A DNA stretch of 64,000 nt from CAZCPB01 sp044223975 (lineage in GTDB: Bacteria > Planctomycetota > Phycisphaerae > Phycisphaerales > UBA1924). Under the pieces are notes generated by a model that did not search any database, was not told the origin of the DNA, and saw nothing but the letters and a program-made list of their open reading frames with translations. Of this stretch, positions 15,363 through 24,544 are shown one piece after another (position 1 is the stretch's first letter; the number at the start of each line of letters is the position of its first letter). The stretch is taken from assembly GCA_044223975.1 (NCBI GenBank), contig JBGALI010000002.1:186001-250000 (forward strand), in the 5' to 3' direction. Both the position numbers and the translations under genes were made by a program.

Positions 15363-16016
15363 GTGCCACGCCCCTCCACGCTGCTCGCCGCCGCGTTGAT
15401 CGCCCCGCTTGTTCTCGCCGCCTGCGAAGGCAAGGAAGCGACACCCGCGGCGCCCGTCAAGCAGCCCGCGGCCAAGCCGGAAGCGGCCCCCGCGAAGCCC
15501 GCGGAATCCAAGCCGACCGCGACCCAGCCGACCGAGACCAAGCCCACCGAGACCAAGCCGGCCGAGACCAAGCCTGCCGACGTCAAGCCCGCCGAGCCTA
15601 AAGCCGCTGCCGCGCCCGCGGAAGCGAAGGCTGATGCCAAAACCGTCAAGGGCCCCGACGGCAAGGACTACGCGATTCTCTCGACCACCAAGTCCCCCGG
15701 CGGAGTCATCGTCGAAGAGATCCAGACCGGCAGCGGCAAGGAAGCCAAGCTCGATTCCACGCTCGTTGTCCACTACGAGGGAAAACTCGCCAACGGCACG
15801 ATCTTCGACAGCTCCTACAAGAAAGGACAGCCACAGCTCTTCTCGCTCCTGCGGCTCGTCAAAGGCTGGCAGGAAGCCATCCCCGGCATGAAGGTCGGCG
15901 GCGTGCGAAGGCTCACCATCCCGCCCGCGCTCGGCTGGCCTCAAGGCACCCCCGACGGCGCCGTGCCGGCGAACTCAACGACGTATTTCTGGATCCAGCT
16001 CGTCGACGTGAAGTAA
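15363..16016 (+). CDS. FKBP-type peptidyl-prolyl isomerase lipoprotein
   Basis: A 217-residue lipoprotein. The GTG at 15363 is chosen because AGGAG sits 6 bases before it and it gives a compact signal peptide ending in the lipobox LVLAAC. After the cysteine comes a spacer of about 70 residues built from KPTET/KPAET repeats, likely spanning the cell envelope. An FKBP domain of about 110 residues follows (GSGKEAK, VVHYEGKLANGTIFDSSY, LVKGWQEAIPGMKVGGVRRLTIPP). The usual LGYG of the active site reads LGWP, so activity may be reduced. Its domain is a close paralogue of the next gene, 40 bases downstream in the same direction. Confidence 0.9.
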   Translation: MPRPSTLLAAALIAPLVLAACEGKEATPAAPVKQPAAKPEAAPAKPAESKPTATQPTETKPTETKPAETKPADVKPAEPKAAAAPAEAKADAKTVKGPDGKDYAILSTTKSPGGVIVEEIQTGSGKEAKLDSTLVVHYEGKLANGTIFDSSYKKGQPQLFSLLRLVKGWQEAIPGMKVGGVRRLTIPPALGWPQGTPDGAVPANSTTYFWIQLVDVK

Positions 16017-16056
16017 CCTCCCGCCCCGCACCACCCTCACCCCCGCGAGACCGCAC

Positions 16057-16455
16057 ATGTCCACCCCCGCTGCCGCGACCGTCAAGGGCCCCGACGCCAA
16101 GAGCTACCCCGTGCTCTCCACCACCAAGACCCCCGGCGGCGTCACCGTCGAGGAAATCACCATCGGCAGCGGCAAGGAAGCCAAGCCTTCCTCCACCGTC
16201 GTGATCCACTACGAGGGCGCCCTTACCAACGGCAAGGTCTTCGACAGCTCCTTCAAGCGCAAAGAGCCCGCGACGTTCCCGCTCAACCGCCTCATCAAGG
16301 GCTGGCAGGAAGGCGTCCCCGGCATGAAGGCCGGCGGCGTGCGCCGACTGACCGTTCCGTCCAACCTGGGCTACGGCGCCGGCGGCACGCCCGACGGCTC
16401 GATCCCGCCCAACGCCACGCTCGTCTTCTGGATGCAGCTCGTCGACGTGAAGTGA
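16057..16455 (+). CDS. FKBP-type peptidyl-prolyl cis-trans isomerase
   Basis: A 132-residue single-domain FKBP without a signal peptide, so probably cytoplasmic. Conserved elements: VVIHYEGALTNGKVFDSSF, LIKGWQEGVPGMKAGGVRRLTVP, LGYGAGGTPDGSIPPNATLVFWMQL. The tyrosine and IPPNA loop of the active site are intact, unlike in the lipoprotein paralogue just upstream. The two share even the pre-domain segment KGPDxKxYxxLSTTKxPGGV, showing a recent duplication with different localisation. They are probably co-transcribed and end at the hairpin 16479-16519. Confidence 0.94.
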   Translation: MSTPAAATVKGPDAKSYPVLSTTKTPGGVTVEEITIGSGKEAKPSSTVVIHYEGALTNGKVFDSSFKRKEPATFPLNRLIKGWQEGVPGMKAGGVRRLTVPSNLGYGAGGTPDGSIPPNATLVFWMQLVDVK

Positions 16456-16478
16456 TCGCTGCAACGACAGCGCCCGAA

Positions 16479-16519
16479 CCGGATCGCACCGCCGGCTCGA
16501 TGCTCGAGCGCCGATCCGG
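16479..16519. terminator. Hairpin between convergent genes
   Basis: CCGGATCG (16479-16486) pairs with CGATCCGG (16512-16519), followed on the plus strand by CTTT. It lies between the FKBP gene (+) and the dockerin pseudogene (-), so it may terminate the FKBP unit. Confidence 0.55.
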
Positions 16520-16536
16520 CTTTGCCGCGCGCGGCC

Positions 16537-18209
16537 TCAGCACCCCGCGACGAAGTCCGCCGTGAACTGGTCGAAGTCCACCCCGTTGGTAAAGCCGTCG
16601 CCGTTGTAGTCCGCGGCCGCCGTCCCGTACACAAACTCGTAGATGAACGAGTCGAAGTCGATGCCGTTCACGAACCCGTCGCCGTTGTAGTCCGACGGGC
16701 ACAGCGTGCCCGCGGCAATCTCGCACTCGTCCGGGATCCCGTTGCCGTTGCGGTCGCGGCTCGAGCCGTTGGCGATCTCGAGCGCGTCGTCGACCCCGTT
16801 CCCGTTGCAGTCGTACGGCCCCACCCGCGCCACGTACACGTCCTGCTCGCCGTTGTACGTCGTGGCGTACACCACGTAGCACCCGGTCCGGTCCGACGAT
16901 ATGTCGTAGTAGTCGCCGATCTTGTTCTGCTGCGGCCATCCCACCGAACTGCCCCACACCGGCCCCAGCGGGACCGGCGCCGACCACGTCGCGCCCCCGT
17001 CGGCCGAGGTCGTGTACTTCGTCACCGCCTTGTACACCGAGCCCGTTCCCTGCCCGTCGTTGTAGACCACATCGAGTCGGCCGTCGGGCGCCACGCCCAG
17101 CGTTCCGAACCACTGCCACGCGTTCGCGCCCGCGGCTTCCGGGGCGGCTTTCACGGACGCGGACCACGTCGCGCCGCGGTCGGTCGAGTGCGCGATCCTG
17201 ATATCCGCCGGGTCGGACGTTCCGGGGCTGATGACCGTCCCCAGCGCGTACACCCAGCCCTGGCGCGGACCGTCCGAGCGGTCGGTGTCCACGTTGGCCT
17301 GCCCGTCGAGTCCGGCGGGGTTCGGGTCCGGGGTCACCGTGGGCGAACCGCCGATCCCCAGGTTGGTGTTCAGATCGAACGTCGGCGACGGCGCGTCCTT
17401 GGCGTTGCTGGAACGCGCCAGCTTCATGGAGTTGTCGACGCCGACGTATTAAAACGTCCCGTCGGGCCCCACCGCAGTCGTTCCGAAGTGCGGCAGGCCT
17501 GTCGCGGTCGGCACCAGGTACGTCGACCCGCCGTCCGTCGATCGCGTGAATTCTCCGGCGCAGCACGAAGCGTACGAACTCCACGCCGCGTACACGTTGC
17601 CGTGCCCCGGGCTCGCCGACGTGTCCACCGCGATCCACGCCTTGTCCCCGCCGCGCGCGGGGATCGGCGCCGACCACGACTCGCCCCCGTCGGTCGAGCG
17701 GAACGTATCGCAGGTGTACGAGCTTCCCTGCACCGTGAGGCTGTAGTAATAGATGGTGCCGTCCGCGGCGGCCCGCACGACAGGATCGCTGCGGAACACC
17801 CCGGGTGTGAACTTCGCGACCGGCGTCCAGGTCCGCCCGCCGTGCGCGACAGCGCGTAACCCGCCTGACGGAAGTTCGAGGTCACGCTGTCGAACTGACG
17901 CCACCCGACCACGATCCGGAGCGGCGCGGCCGGGTCCACCGCCATCGACGGCTCGTTGGCCGCGTCCCCGATGATGTTCTGTCCGCCCGGACCGACGTTC
18001 GCCTGAGTCGTAAACGGGAACGAGCGTCCCATGCCCTGCGCGGCCGAAGGCCCGTACACGGGCGGTGACCAGGGCGCCGGCGGCTGGTCAACACGCTCCA
18101 GCTCGCGCTCCGGCGGTTCGGACTGCGCCACCGCAGCCGCGGCAGCCCACGCCGCAACCATCCCCGAGGCCGTCGCGGACCATCTCGCGCCGATCGGTGC
18201 ACCGGACAT
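16537..18209 (-). pseudogene. Sialidase-like beta-propeller protein with GC dockerin, broken by a frameshift and a stop
   Basis: Three reading-frame pieces join into one exported protein. The N-terminus at 18209 has a signal segment (MVAAWAAAAAVA). A first frameshift lies near 17840-17860, after NFRQAGYALS; the homologous text then continues in another frame as GGRTWTPVAKFTPGVF. A TAA at 17449-17451 then interrupts GPDGTF*YVGVDNSMKL with no change of frame. The body carries BNR/Asp-box-like blocks (STDGGESWSAP, STDRGATWSA, SADGGATWSAP). The C-terminus is a GC dockerin (DYNGDGFVNGIDFDSF, DYNGDGFTNGVDFDQF, ending AGC). Two independent lesions suggest a true pseudogene, although assembly errors are possible. 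Confidence 0.8.
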
Positions 18210-18275
18210 GCGTCGCCCTTTCGTGAGCCCCCTCCCTCACGATACCGCGCGCGGACGGCGGGCGGAAGGACAACG

Positions 18276-19508
18276 TCAGCACCCCACCTCGAACGCGAGC
18301 ACGAACCCATCGAAATCGTCGCCGTTCACAAACGAGTTGCGATCAAAGTCCGCCAATGAAGTGCCCCAGTAAAACTCCAGGACAAACCCGTCGAAATCGT
18401 CGCCATTGACAAACCCGTTGCCGTCGAAGTCGGCCGGGCAGCTGCCGGCCCGCTGCTTGAGCACGTACCCCGTGACCTTGCCCGCCGCGGTATGGCCGTA
18501 CCCGACGATCCAGCCGAGGTTGTTGACCTTCTGGGCGGTGTAGAGCCGGTATCCCGCGGGGATTCCCGCGACGAGTGATGCATCGTTGAGGTCGTGAATG
18601 CCATCGGCCGCGGAATACACAAAGGCCCGCTGTGAAGCCTGGACCGTGGAGATATCTCCGACAATCGTCCCCGCGTTGTTGATCCCGTTGGGCCGCACGA
18701 ACTGCTGGTACCCCGCGCCGGGGAACGGCAGGATCTGCAGCCCGGCGCCCGGGGAGTAGACGTAGCCGTACATGGACCCGGGGGCGGTTCCGTAACGCGT
18801 GCCGACGATCGCGCCCGAGTCGTTGATGTCGAACGCGCGAGTCGGGCCGGACCCGAAGCCCGACGGGAACACGTCCCCGAGCATCGTGTACGCACCGGAC
18901 TCAAGGTCGATGAAGAACGCGTCGTTCAGCGTCCAGCCGTTGATCCAACCGATCGCGACCCCGGCGTTATTGACGCGGCTCAGGCCGCGGGCGTTGGGCA
19001 CGCTCACCGTCCGTGCGCCGTTCACCGCGTCCCAGACGTACGGCTTGTACGTCACACCGCCGGAGTCCGAGCAGCTGCACCCGCTGATCGTCCCCACCGC
19101 CACCCCTGCGTCGTTCACGCCGCCGAAGCTCGGGCTGTAGTAGGTCCCGGGCAGGTTCGGCGGGGAGTACGACTGTCCCGTGTCGACGCTGGAGACGCTC
19201 CCGATACCGACCACGAGCCCGGCATTGTTCACGCCCTTCGGGCTGGCCACGGCCACGCGCGCCTTGCCCGTGGTCGGGTCCCACACGAACCCGGGATAGC
19301 CGATGACGTTGTCGACCGTCGCTTGGCCGCAGGCCCGCCCCCGATCGTTGATGTCCGACAGGTACGCCTCGCCCGCCAGCGGGTTGGCGTTGAACGAATC
19401 GACGAGAACGAAGTCGTACCTGGGCTGTGCGTGAGCCACACCGGCCAGCGTGGCGAGCGAAGCGGCGGCGGAAAGAACGCGGGCCAGGGCGAACCGTTTC
19501 GTGGTCAT
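18276..19508 (-). CDS. Secreted HAF-repeat-like protein with GC dockerin
   Basis: A 410-residue exported protein with a signal peptide (about 28 residues, ending GVAHA). The ectodomain contains repeated units INDRGRACG, VNNAGLVVG, VNDAGVAVG, INDSGAIVG, INNAGTIVG and VNNLGWIVG, followed by FVWDP/YVWDA/FVYSA strands. This matches the HAF-type extracellular repeat, thought to form a beta propeller. The C-terminus is a GC dockerin with two D-F-D-x-N-x-F-V-N-G-D-D-F-D-G-F motifs and a final Val-Gly-Cys. GGGAGCA precedes the start. The ligand is unknown. Confidence 0.88.
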   Translation of the reverse strand: MTTKRFALARVLSAAASLATLAGVAHAQPRYDFVLVDSFNANPLAGEAYLSDINDRGRACGQATVDNVIGYPGFVWDPTTGKARVAVASPKGVNNAGLVVGIGSVSSVDTGQSYSPPNLPGTYYSPSFGGVNDAGVAVGTISGCSCSDSGGVTYKPYVWDAVNGARTVSVPNARGLSRVNNAGVAIGWINGWTLNDAFFIDLESGAYTMLGDVFPSGFGSGPTRAFDINDSGAIVGTRYGTAPGSMYGYVYSPGAGLQILPFPGAGYQQFVRPNGINNAGTIVGDISTVQASQRAFVYSAADGIHDLNDASLVAGIPAGYRLYTAQKVNNLGWIVGYGHTAAGKVTGYVLKQRAGSCPADFDGNGFVNGDDFDGFVLEFYWGTSLADFDRNSFVNGDDFDGFVLAFEVGC

Positions 19509-19595
19509 GCACTTGCTCCCCGGGCCGTGCGCCCGTCATGATCGATCGAGTTCCGTCGGGCGCCTTGGCGTCCATCTGTCGGAACGTCAACGCGC

Positions 19596-22061
19596 TCAAC
19601 ACCCGGCCACGAACGCGAGCACGAAGCCATCAAAGTCGACCCCGTTGACGAAGCCGTTGCCGTCGAAGTCTGCCGCGGCGTTCCCCCAGTAGAACTCGAA
19701 CACGAAAGCGTCGAAGTCGTCGCCGTTCACGAACCCGTTGCCGTCGAAGTCCGCGGGGCAGGGGGGGGCACCGATCCGCGTCACGCCGACGCGGTAGGAG
19801 TCGACCGGCGGGGCGACCGTGAACCGCGCCGAGACCACGTAACTCACGCCTCCGCCCGCGACGATCGCGCCCGTGCCGTCGCCCTGCGGACCGACGTAGA
19901 CGGGAAACGCGCCGGGGTCCAGCACCACGCCCGCCTCGGTGACGCGTGCCGCGTACACGTCCGTGCGCTCGTCGAAGAAGCTTCCCTGGTTGCGCTGGTC
20001 GTCCCAGGCGACGACGAACGTCTGCCCGTCCCAGTCCACCACCGGCCGCAGCTGGCGGCCCGGCGCTTCGGCGATGGTGAAGTTGCCCGTGGCGAACGAC
20101 CCATCGGCGTTCATGATCCGCCCCGCGATGTAGTTGTTCGCGTTGGCCAGCGTGTTGTTGCGCCACACGAAGAGGTACTTCTGGCCGGAGAACGCCACGT
20201 CCGGGGTGCCCGAGCCGCCGGACGTGGTCGCGGGGTTCAGCGCTGCCGTGAACGTGCCGTTGGCGTTGACGAAGTTGTAGATCGCGTCCGAGCGTGAGTC
20301 GTCGTGGGACCAGTGGCTGTGATAGGTGACGACCCAGCGGGTTCCGTCGCTGTGCACGCGCGGCCCGACCGACACGTACCCGCCGCCGAGCAACATAGGC
20401 AACGCGTCGAGAACCGCGCCGGTCGGGCCGTCGATCCTCGTCGCCTGCGCGAAGATAGTCTGCGGGTACGTCGCGACGCGCGCGCTGGCGATAAGGAAAT
20501 CATCGCCCAGCGCCTCGACGTCAGGGTCGAACCCGGGCATCACAGAGAACGCGCCGCCGACGAAGGTGCCATCGGCGTTCATGCGCCGCGCCCGGACCAT
20601 CCCGTCGTCCCACGTGACCAGGTACACGGACCCGTTCCACGCGATCCCCGCCTTGCCGATGCTCGCGCCCGCGGCGACCTCGACCGGCTCGGCGGTGATC
20701 GCATGCCCGTCGGCCGCCAGCAGGTGCACCAGCACGCGGTCGTCGTTGGCGGCCTCGCTGACGAAGGCCACCGCGACCTGCCCGCCGGGGCCGCGTGCCA
20801 GGTCCGGCGTTCGCTGGCTGCGTGTTCCCGTGGACACGCAACGCTCCGCGCCCGGCACGTTGGCCGCGCTGACCGGAAGAGTGAAGACGTTGGCGTCGTA
20901 CCCGAGCGCGATGCGCAGGTCGTACCACATCAGGTGCACGCCGCCGCCGGTCCGCCCCACCAGAACGGGGCTGTACGCGGTGTTGATGTTCCCCCCGATC
21001 GTGATGGGCAGGAGCACACCGCCGCCGGGGTCGAGCACCGTGCCCGCGCTGCTGATTCGGACCGTGCGGAGTTGATCGGAGGCGCCCCACTCAAGCCACC
21101 AGTTTGTTCCGTCGTGCGCGAGCGTCGACTGGTTGTACTGCGAGAAGTTCGTGACGATGGGCGTGCCCGCCGGCGTGAGCAGGGTGCCCGTGGTCGTCAT
21201 GCGCGACCCGACGAGGTTCACGTAGTTGGAGATCCACGCGACGTAGTACTCGCTGCCGTTGCCGGCGATGTTCAGGCTGGGAACGCTGAATGACGCGCCC
21301 GCCGGCTGGCCGCTGGGCCCGACACGCCGGGCCTTGATGATGGTGCTGTCGCTCCAGTCGGGCCCGACGACGAGGAACTCACCCGCGGCGGTCAGGGTCC
21401 TTGTCTGCCCGTAAACCCAGTCGTTCAACACAACCGGGGTCGGATCGAGCAGCACGCCCGCGCCGCTGATGCGCTGGCCCGCCAGGTACGTGCCGTAGCC
21501 GTCCGCGTGGTAGATGCACCGTGTGACGAGCCATTGGCCGCCCAGCCCCGCAACCTGCAGGCCGATCGTGTCGGGCGTGAACTGCGAAGGCGGGAAGGAG
21601 ATCGGCGTGGCGTCGAGCACCTGTCCCTGCGACGAGACGCGCACGGCGCGCATCCGGTTCTCGTAGTAGCCGCCGACCGGGTCCTGCGACGTGTACAGCA
21701 CCAGCCATGCGCTGCCGTTCCACGCCACGAGCGGGTTGTCCTGCAGGCCCATGCCCCCGGCGATCAGGAACGGCGCCGCGTCGATCGGGTTGCCCGCGCT
21801 GTCGAGCCGGATCCCGAAGACGTCGCCGTAACTCTGGTTCGTGCCGCCGCCCAGCGAACCGCCGCGATAATCCGACCACGCCACCAAGTACTGATCACCG
21901 CCCTTGGCGACCGAGTGCGCCTGCTGAGTGCTCACCGCGGGGGCCACCGAATTGTCGCCAGGAAGCAGGCCCAGGTCCCGCACCTCAGGGGGCGTCCGGG
22001 CACCCGCGCTGGACACGGCAGTCAGACCGACCAGGCACGCGGCGAACCTGAAAATGACCAT
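19596..22061 (-). CDS. Large secreted propeller-like protein with GC dockerin
   Basis: An 821-residue exported protein. The start at 22061 (MVIFRFAACLVGLTAVSSAGA) has GGAGAGGAG upstream and a signal peptide; longer frames lack both. The ectodomain is a long series of YLVAWSDYRGG, WLVLYTSQD, YYVAWISNY, YLVTWDDG, FVVAWDDQRNQ strands alternating with DVFGIRLDSAG or GRIMNADG-type blocks. Such W-D-D-x-R units recur in large beta-propeller surface proteins. It ends with a GC dockerin (FDGNGFVNGDDFDAF, FDGNGFVNGVDFDGF, final Ala-Gly-Cys). No catalytic motif was found. Confidence 0.87.
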   Translation of the reverse strand: MVIFRFAACLVGLTAVSSAGARTPPEVRDLGLLPGDNSVAPAVSTQQAHSVAKGGDQYLVAWSDYRGGSLGGGTNQSYGDVFGIRLDSAGNPIDAAPFLIAGGMGLQDNPLVAWNGSAWLVLYTSQDPVGGYYENRMRAVRVSSQGQVLDATPISFPPSQFTPDTIGLQVAGLGGQWLVTRCIYHADGYGTYLAGQRISGAGVLLDPTPVVLNDWVYGQTRTLTAAGEFLVVGPDWSDSTIIKARRVGPSGQPAGASFSVPSLNIAGNGSEYYVAWISNYVNLVGSRMTTTGTLLTPAGTPIVTNFSQYNQSTLAHDGTNWWLEWGASDQLRTVRISSAGTVLDPGGGVLLPITIGGNINTAYSPVLVGRTGGGVHLMWYDLRIALGYDANVFTLPVSAANVPGAERCVSTGTRSQRTPDLARGPGGQVAVAFVSEAANDDRVLVHLLAADGHAITAEPVEVAAGASIGKAGIAWNGSVYLVTWDDGMVRARRMNADGTFVGGAFSVMPGFDPDVEALGDDFLIASARVATYPQTIFAQATRIDGPTGAVLDALPMLLGGGYVSVGPRVHSDGTRWVVTYHSHWSHDDSRSDAIYNFVNANGTFTAALNPATTSGGSGTPDVAFSGQKYLFVWRNNTLANANNYIAGRIMNADGSFATGNFTIAEAPGRQLRPVVDWDGQTFVVAWDDQRNQGSFFDERTDVYAARVTEAGVVLDPGAFPVYVGPQGDGTGAIVAGGGVSYVVSARFTVAPPVDSYRVGVTRIGAPPCPADFDGNGFVNGDDFDAFVFEFYWGNAAADFDGNGFVNGVDFDGFVLAFVAGC

Positions 22062-22411
22062 GAACCACTCCTCTCCAACTGTCGACGGGCCGACGCGCAC
22101 GCCTCGGCGGCCGAGCCGCGCCAATCCGCCCGTCACAGATGCATGCGCTGTAATCAGGAGTCGTATGTCGTGAATACGCCGGGTGCGTGCGAATTTGTTT
22201 TCCAAGTCCCTATATTGCAAATTGTTAGGGAACTTTTTGCAATCCCCGACCGGTGCGACGGCGAGGGCCAATTAGGCCGATTGGCATGGTGCAACCCTCG
22301 CGCGGCGGAGAGGACGGCGCCATTCGTGCCCGGCATCTTGGCATGACGGGCGCATCGTCAGAGGGAGCCCGTCCGGGCTCGATCTCAATCAAGCGCGGCG
22401 TCACGCCGAAA

Positions 22412-22443
22412 GCCGCCGACCGATCTGCCGATCGGTCGGCGGC
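22412..22443 (-). terminator. Strong hairpin terminator after the kelch-like dockerin gene
   Basis: A perfect 14-bp stem (GCCGCCGACCGATC pairing with its complement) with a TGCC loop. On the minus strand it is followed by TTTCGGC. It lies 55 bases past the stop at 22498. Confidence 0.75.
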
Positions 22444-22497
22444 AACACACGGCGGACGCCCGATTCCGCGCGGGCGCCCGCTCGAGAGGGGGGCTCT

Positions 22498-24087
22498 TCA
22501 GCACCCGGCCACGAATCGCTCCACGTAGAAGTCAAAGTCATCGCCGTTCACGAACGTGTTCCCGTCAATGTCTGCGCTGGGATCGCCGTACACGAACGCG
22601 AACACGAAGGCGTCGAAGTCGTCGCCGTTGACGAACGAGTTGCAGTCAAAGTCGGCCGGGCAGATCGTCAGCGTGGCCCCGGCGCTCGTGGCCGTGTCGC
22701 AGGTGTTGGAGACCACGCAGTCGTACACGCCCGCATCGGACAGGCCCAGAACGCCCGGCACCGGCGGCGCGATCGTCAGCGTGGCGGTCGTCGCGCCCGA
22801 GATCGTCCCGGCGCCACCTCCCCCGCCGCCGCCCGCGCCGTCCGAAAGCACCACCCCGTCCTTGCGCCACGCGTACGTGAGCGGGCCCGTGCCCGTCGCG
22901 CCGACCGTGAACGTTGCCGCGCTGTACGGACACCCGTTCAGATCCTGCGGAGGACTCGACACCATCGGCGCCACCGGCGTGGTCCACAGCGCCAGCCCCG
23001 TGGCCGGTGTTCCACCCGCCGCGGTGAACATCCCGCCCGCCAGAAGATCGTCGTTGGGCTGGACCATCACTTGGAAGACTCCCGCGTCGGTACCTCCGCC
23101 GATGTCGTTCCAGGCCGATCCGTCCCAGCGCGTGATCTGACTGGCCGGGAAGACGAACAGGCCGCACGCGATCACGTCCCCGTTCGACGGGAACGCAAAG
23201 CCCCAGACGTTGCCCAGGATGCCCGTGCTCATCGGCGACCACGTCGTGCCGTTCCATCGCGCCACGCGGCTGGCCGGCGTGGTGCCGATGAACGTGAACT
23301 GCCCGCCCGCGTACAGGTCCCCGTTGGGCGCCGTCGCGAGCGAGAAGACGTTCGAGTTTGCTCCACCCAGCGCGCTCCACGCCGTGCCGTTCCATCGCGC
23401 GATCCGGTTGACCAGCTTGCCGCCGGCGGTGGTGAACGAGCCGCCCGCGACCAGATCTCCCTCGGACATCACGGCCAGGGTCCACACGATGTTGTTCATG
23501 CCCGTGCTCATGGCCGACCACGCGCTGCCGTCCCAACGGGCCACGCGGTTGACGGTCAGCCCGCCCGCGGTGTTGAAGAAACCTCCCGCGATCAGGTCGC
23601 CGTTGGGCATCACCACGACCGAGTTCACCTCGTTGTTCATGCCCGTTCCGAGCGCCGACCACGACGACCCGTTCCACTTGGCGATGTAGTTGGCCGGGGT
23701 CGAGCCCGCGACCGTGAACGAACCCGCCGCCACCAGCTCGCCCGACGCCAGCACCGCCAGCGAGTTGACGCCCGCGTTCATCCCCCCGTCCAGCGCCGAC
23801 CAGGCCGACCCGTCCCAGGTCGCGATGTTGTTCACCGTCGCCGTGCCCGCCGTGGTGAACTCGCCGGCCGCCACCAGCACCTCGGGCGCGGGCCCTTCGC
23901 CATCGGGATCCCACCGCACCATCGAAAAGATGACCGGCTGGGTGCCGCCGGAGATGCCCGGCTGCGGCACCCACTGAGGCGGGCACTGCGCCACGGCACT
24001 GCCCGCGCCCAGCACGACCGCCGCGATCGCCCCTCCGCATGTCCACCCGCTCCGAAGCCAAGCCACGTGTTCACGGTTCGCGTTCAT
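22498..24087 (-). CDS. Secreted WDGSxW-repeat propeller protein with Ig-like and GC-dockerin domains
   Basis: A 529-residue exported protein. The signal peptide (about 33 residues, ending GSAVA) is followed by CPPQWVP. About seven repeats of roughly 43 residues follow, with the pattern (I/V)A(T/R/K)W(D/N)GSAWSALGxGM...LAVxxxGDLVAGGxFTTAGG, a likely beta propeller. Then comes an Ig-like domain (PLTYAWRKDGVVLSDGAGG ... AGVYDCVVSNTC) and a GC dockerin (FDCNSFVNGDDFDAF, IDGNTFVNGDDFDFY, final Ala-Gly-Cys). The start at 24087 has GGAGAG upstream. The related plus-strand gene at 32083-34719 shares the propeller repeat and the Ig-dockerin end. Confidence 0.88.
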   Translation of the reverse strand: MNANREHVAWLRSGWTCGGAIAAVVLGAGSAVAQCPPQWVPQPGISGGTQPVIFSMVRWDPDGEGPAPEVLVAAGEFTTAGTATVNNIATWDGSAWSALDGGMNAGVNSLAVLASGELVAAGSFTVAGSTPANYIAKWNGSSWSALGTGMNNEVNSVVVMPNGDLIAGGFFNTAGGLTVNRVARWDGSAWSAMSTGMNNIVWTLAVMSEGDLVAGGSFTTAGGKLVNRIARWNGTAWSALGGANSNVFSLATAPNGDLYAGGQFTFIGTTPASRVARWNGTTWSPMSTGILGNVWGFAFPSNGDVIACGLFVFPASQITRWDGSAWNDIGGGTDAGVFQVMVQPNDDLLAGGMFTAAGGTPATGLALWTTPVAPMVSSPPQDLNGCPYSAATFTVGATGTGPLTYAWRKDGVVLSDGAGGGGGGGAGTISGATTATLTIAPPVPGVLGLSDAGVYDCVVSNTCDTATSAGATLTICPADFDCNSFVNGDDFDAFVFAFVYGDPSADIDGNTFVNGDDFDFYVERFVAGC

Positions 24088-24544
24088 CGATTGCTCTCCG
24101 AATAAGTGACCGGCGCTCTTACCTCGCCGACCCGACGATCCCCATCCCGCTGAATTCGACCTCATTGATCTACGAACCCGCCATCCGAAGCACACTCGCC
24201 GCCCGTTGGATCCCCGCGGCACGGATCCCCCGGAGCACACCACGCCCCGAAACACCCGCGGCTGGACACCTCCGGCACAGAACTCGTTCATGAACGCGAG
24301 CGAGACGGCAACGTCGCCCCCGCGCCCACACCCCTTTGCGGTCGAAGCCCGAGGGGTGCGCCCCGCTCGCCGCACGGCGCGCAGCACGACAGCGAACGTT
24401 GGAAGAAATCTAACCCGCGGTCGCTCGATCGCACAGCAGGAGAAACTCGGTATCCGGGGCTTTCCTGCCGGGGAAACCCCGCCAGAAACGACCGCGGCGG
24501 GGCCGAAGGGCTCCGCCGCGATCGCTGATCGGATGGACTTCGGC
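24088..24544. other. Intergenic stretch with no gene recognised
   Basis: About 457 bases between two minus-strand dockerin genes. No supported coding sequence was found; reading frames here are extensions of neighbours. It contains the terminator at 24493-24520 and a weaker GGGGCTTTCC / GGGGAAACCCC hairpin at about 24457-24480. The half near 24088 should carry the promoter of the 22498-24087 gene. Confidence 0.5.
24493..24520 (-). terminator. Terminator of the adjacent dockerin gene
   Basis: A 12-bp stem CGCGGCGGGGCC / GGCTCCGCCGCG (one G-T pair) with a GAAG loop. It is followed on the minus strand by GTCGTTTC, 25 bases after the stop at 24545. Confidence 0.65.
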
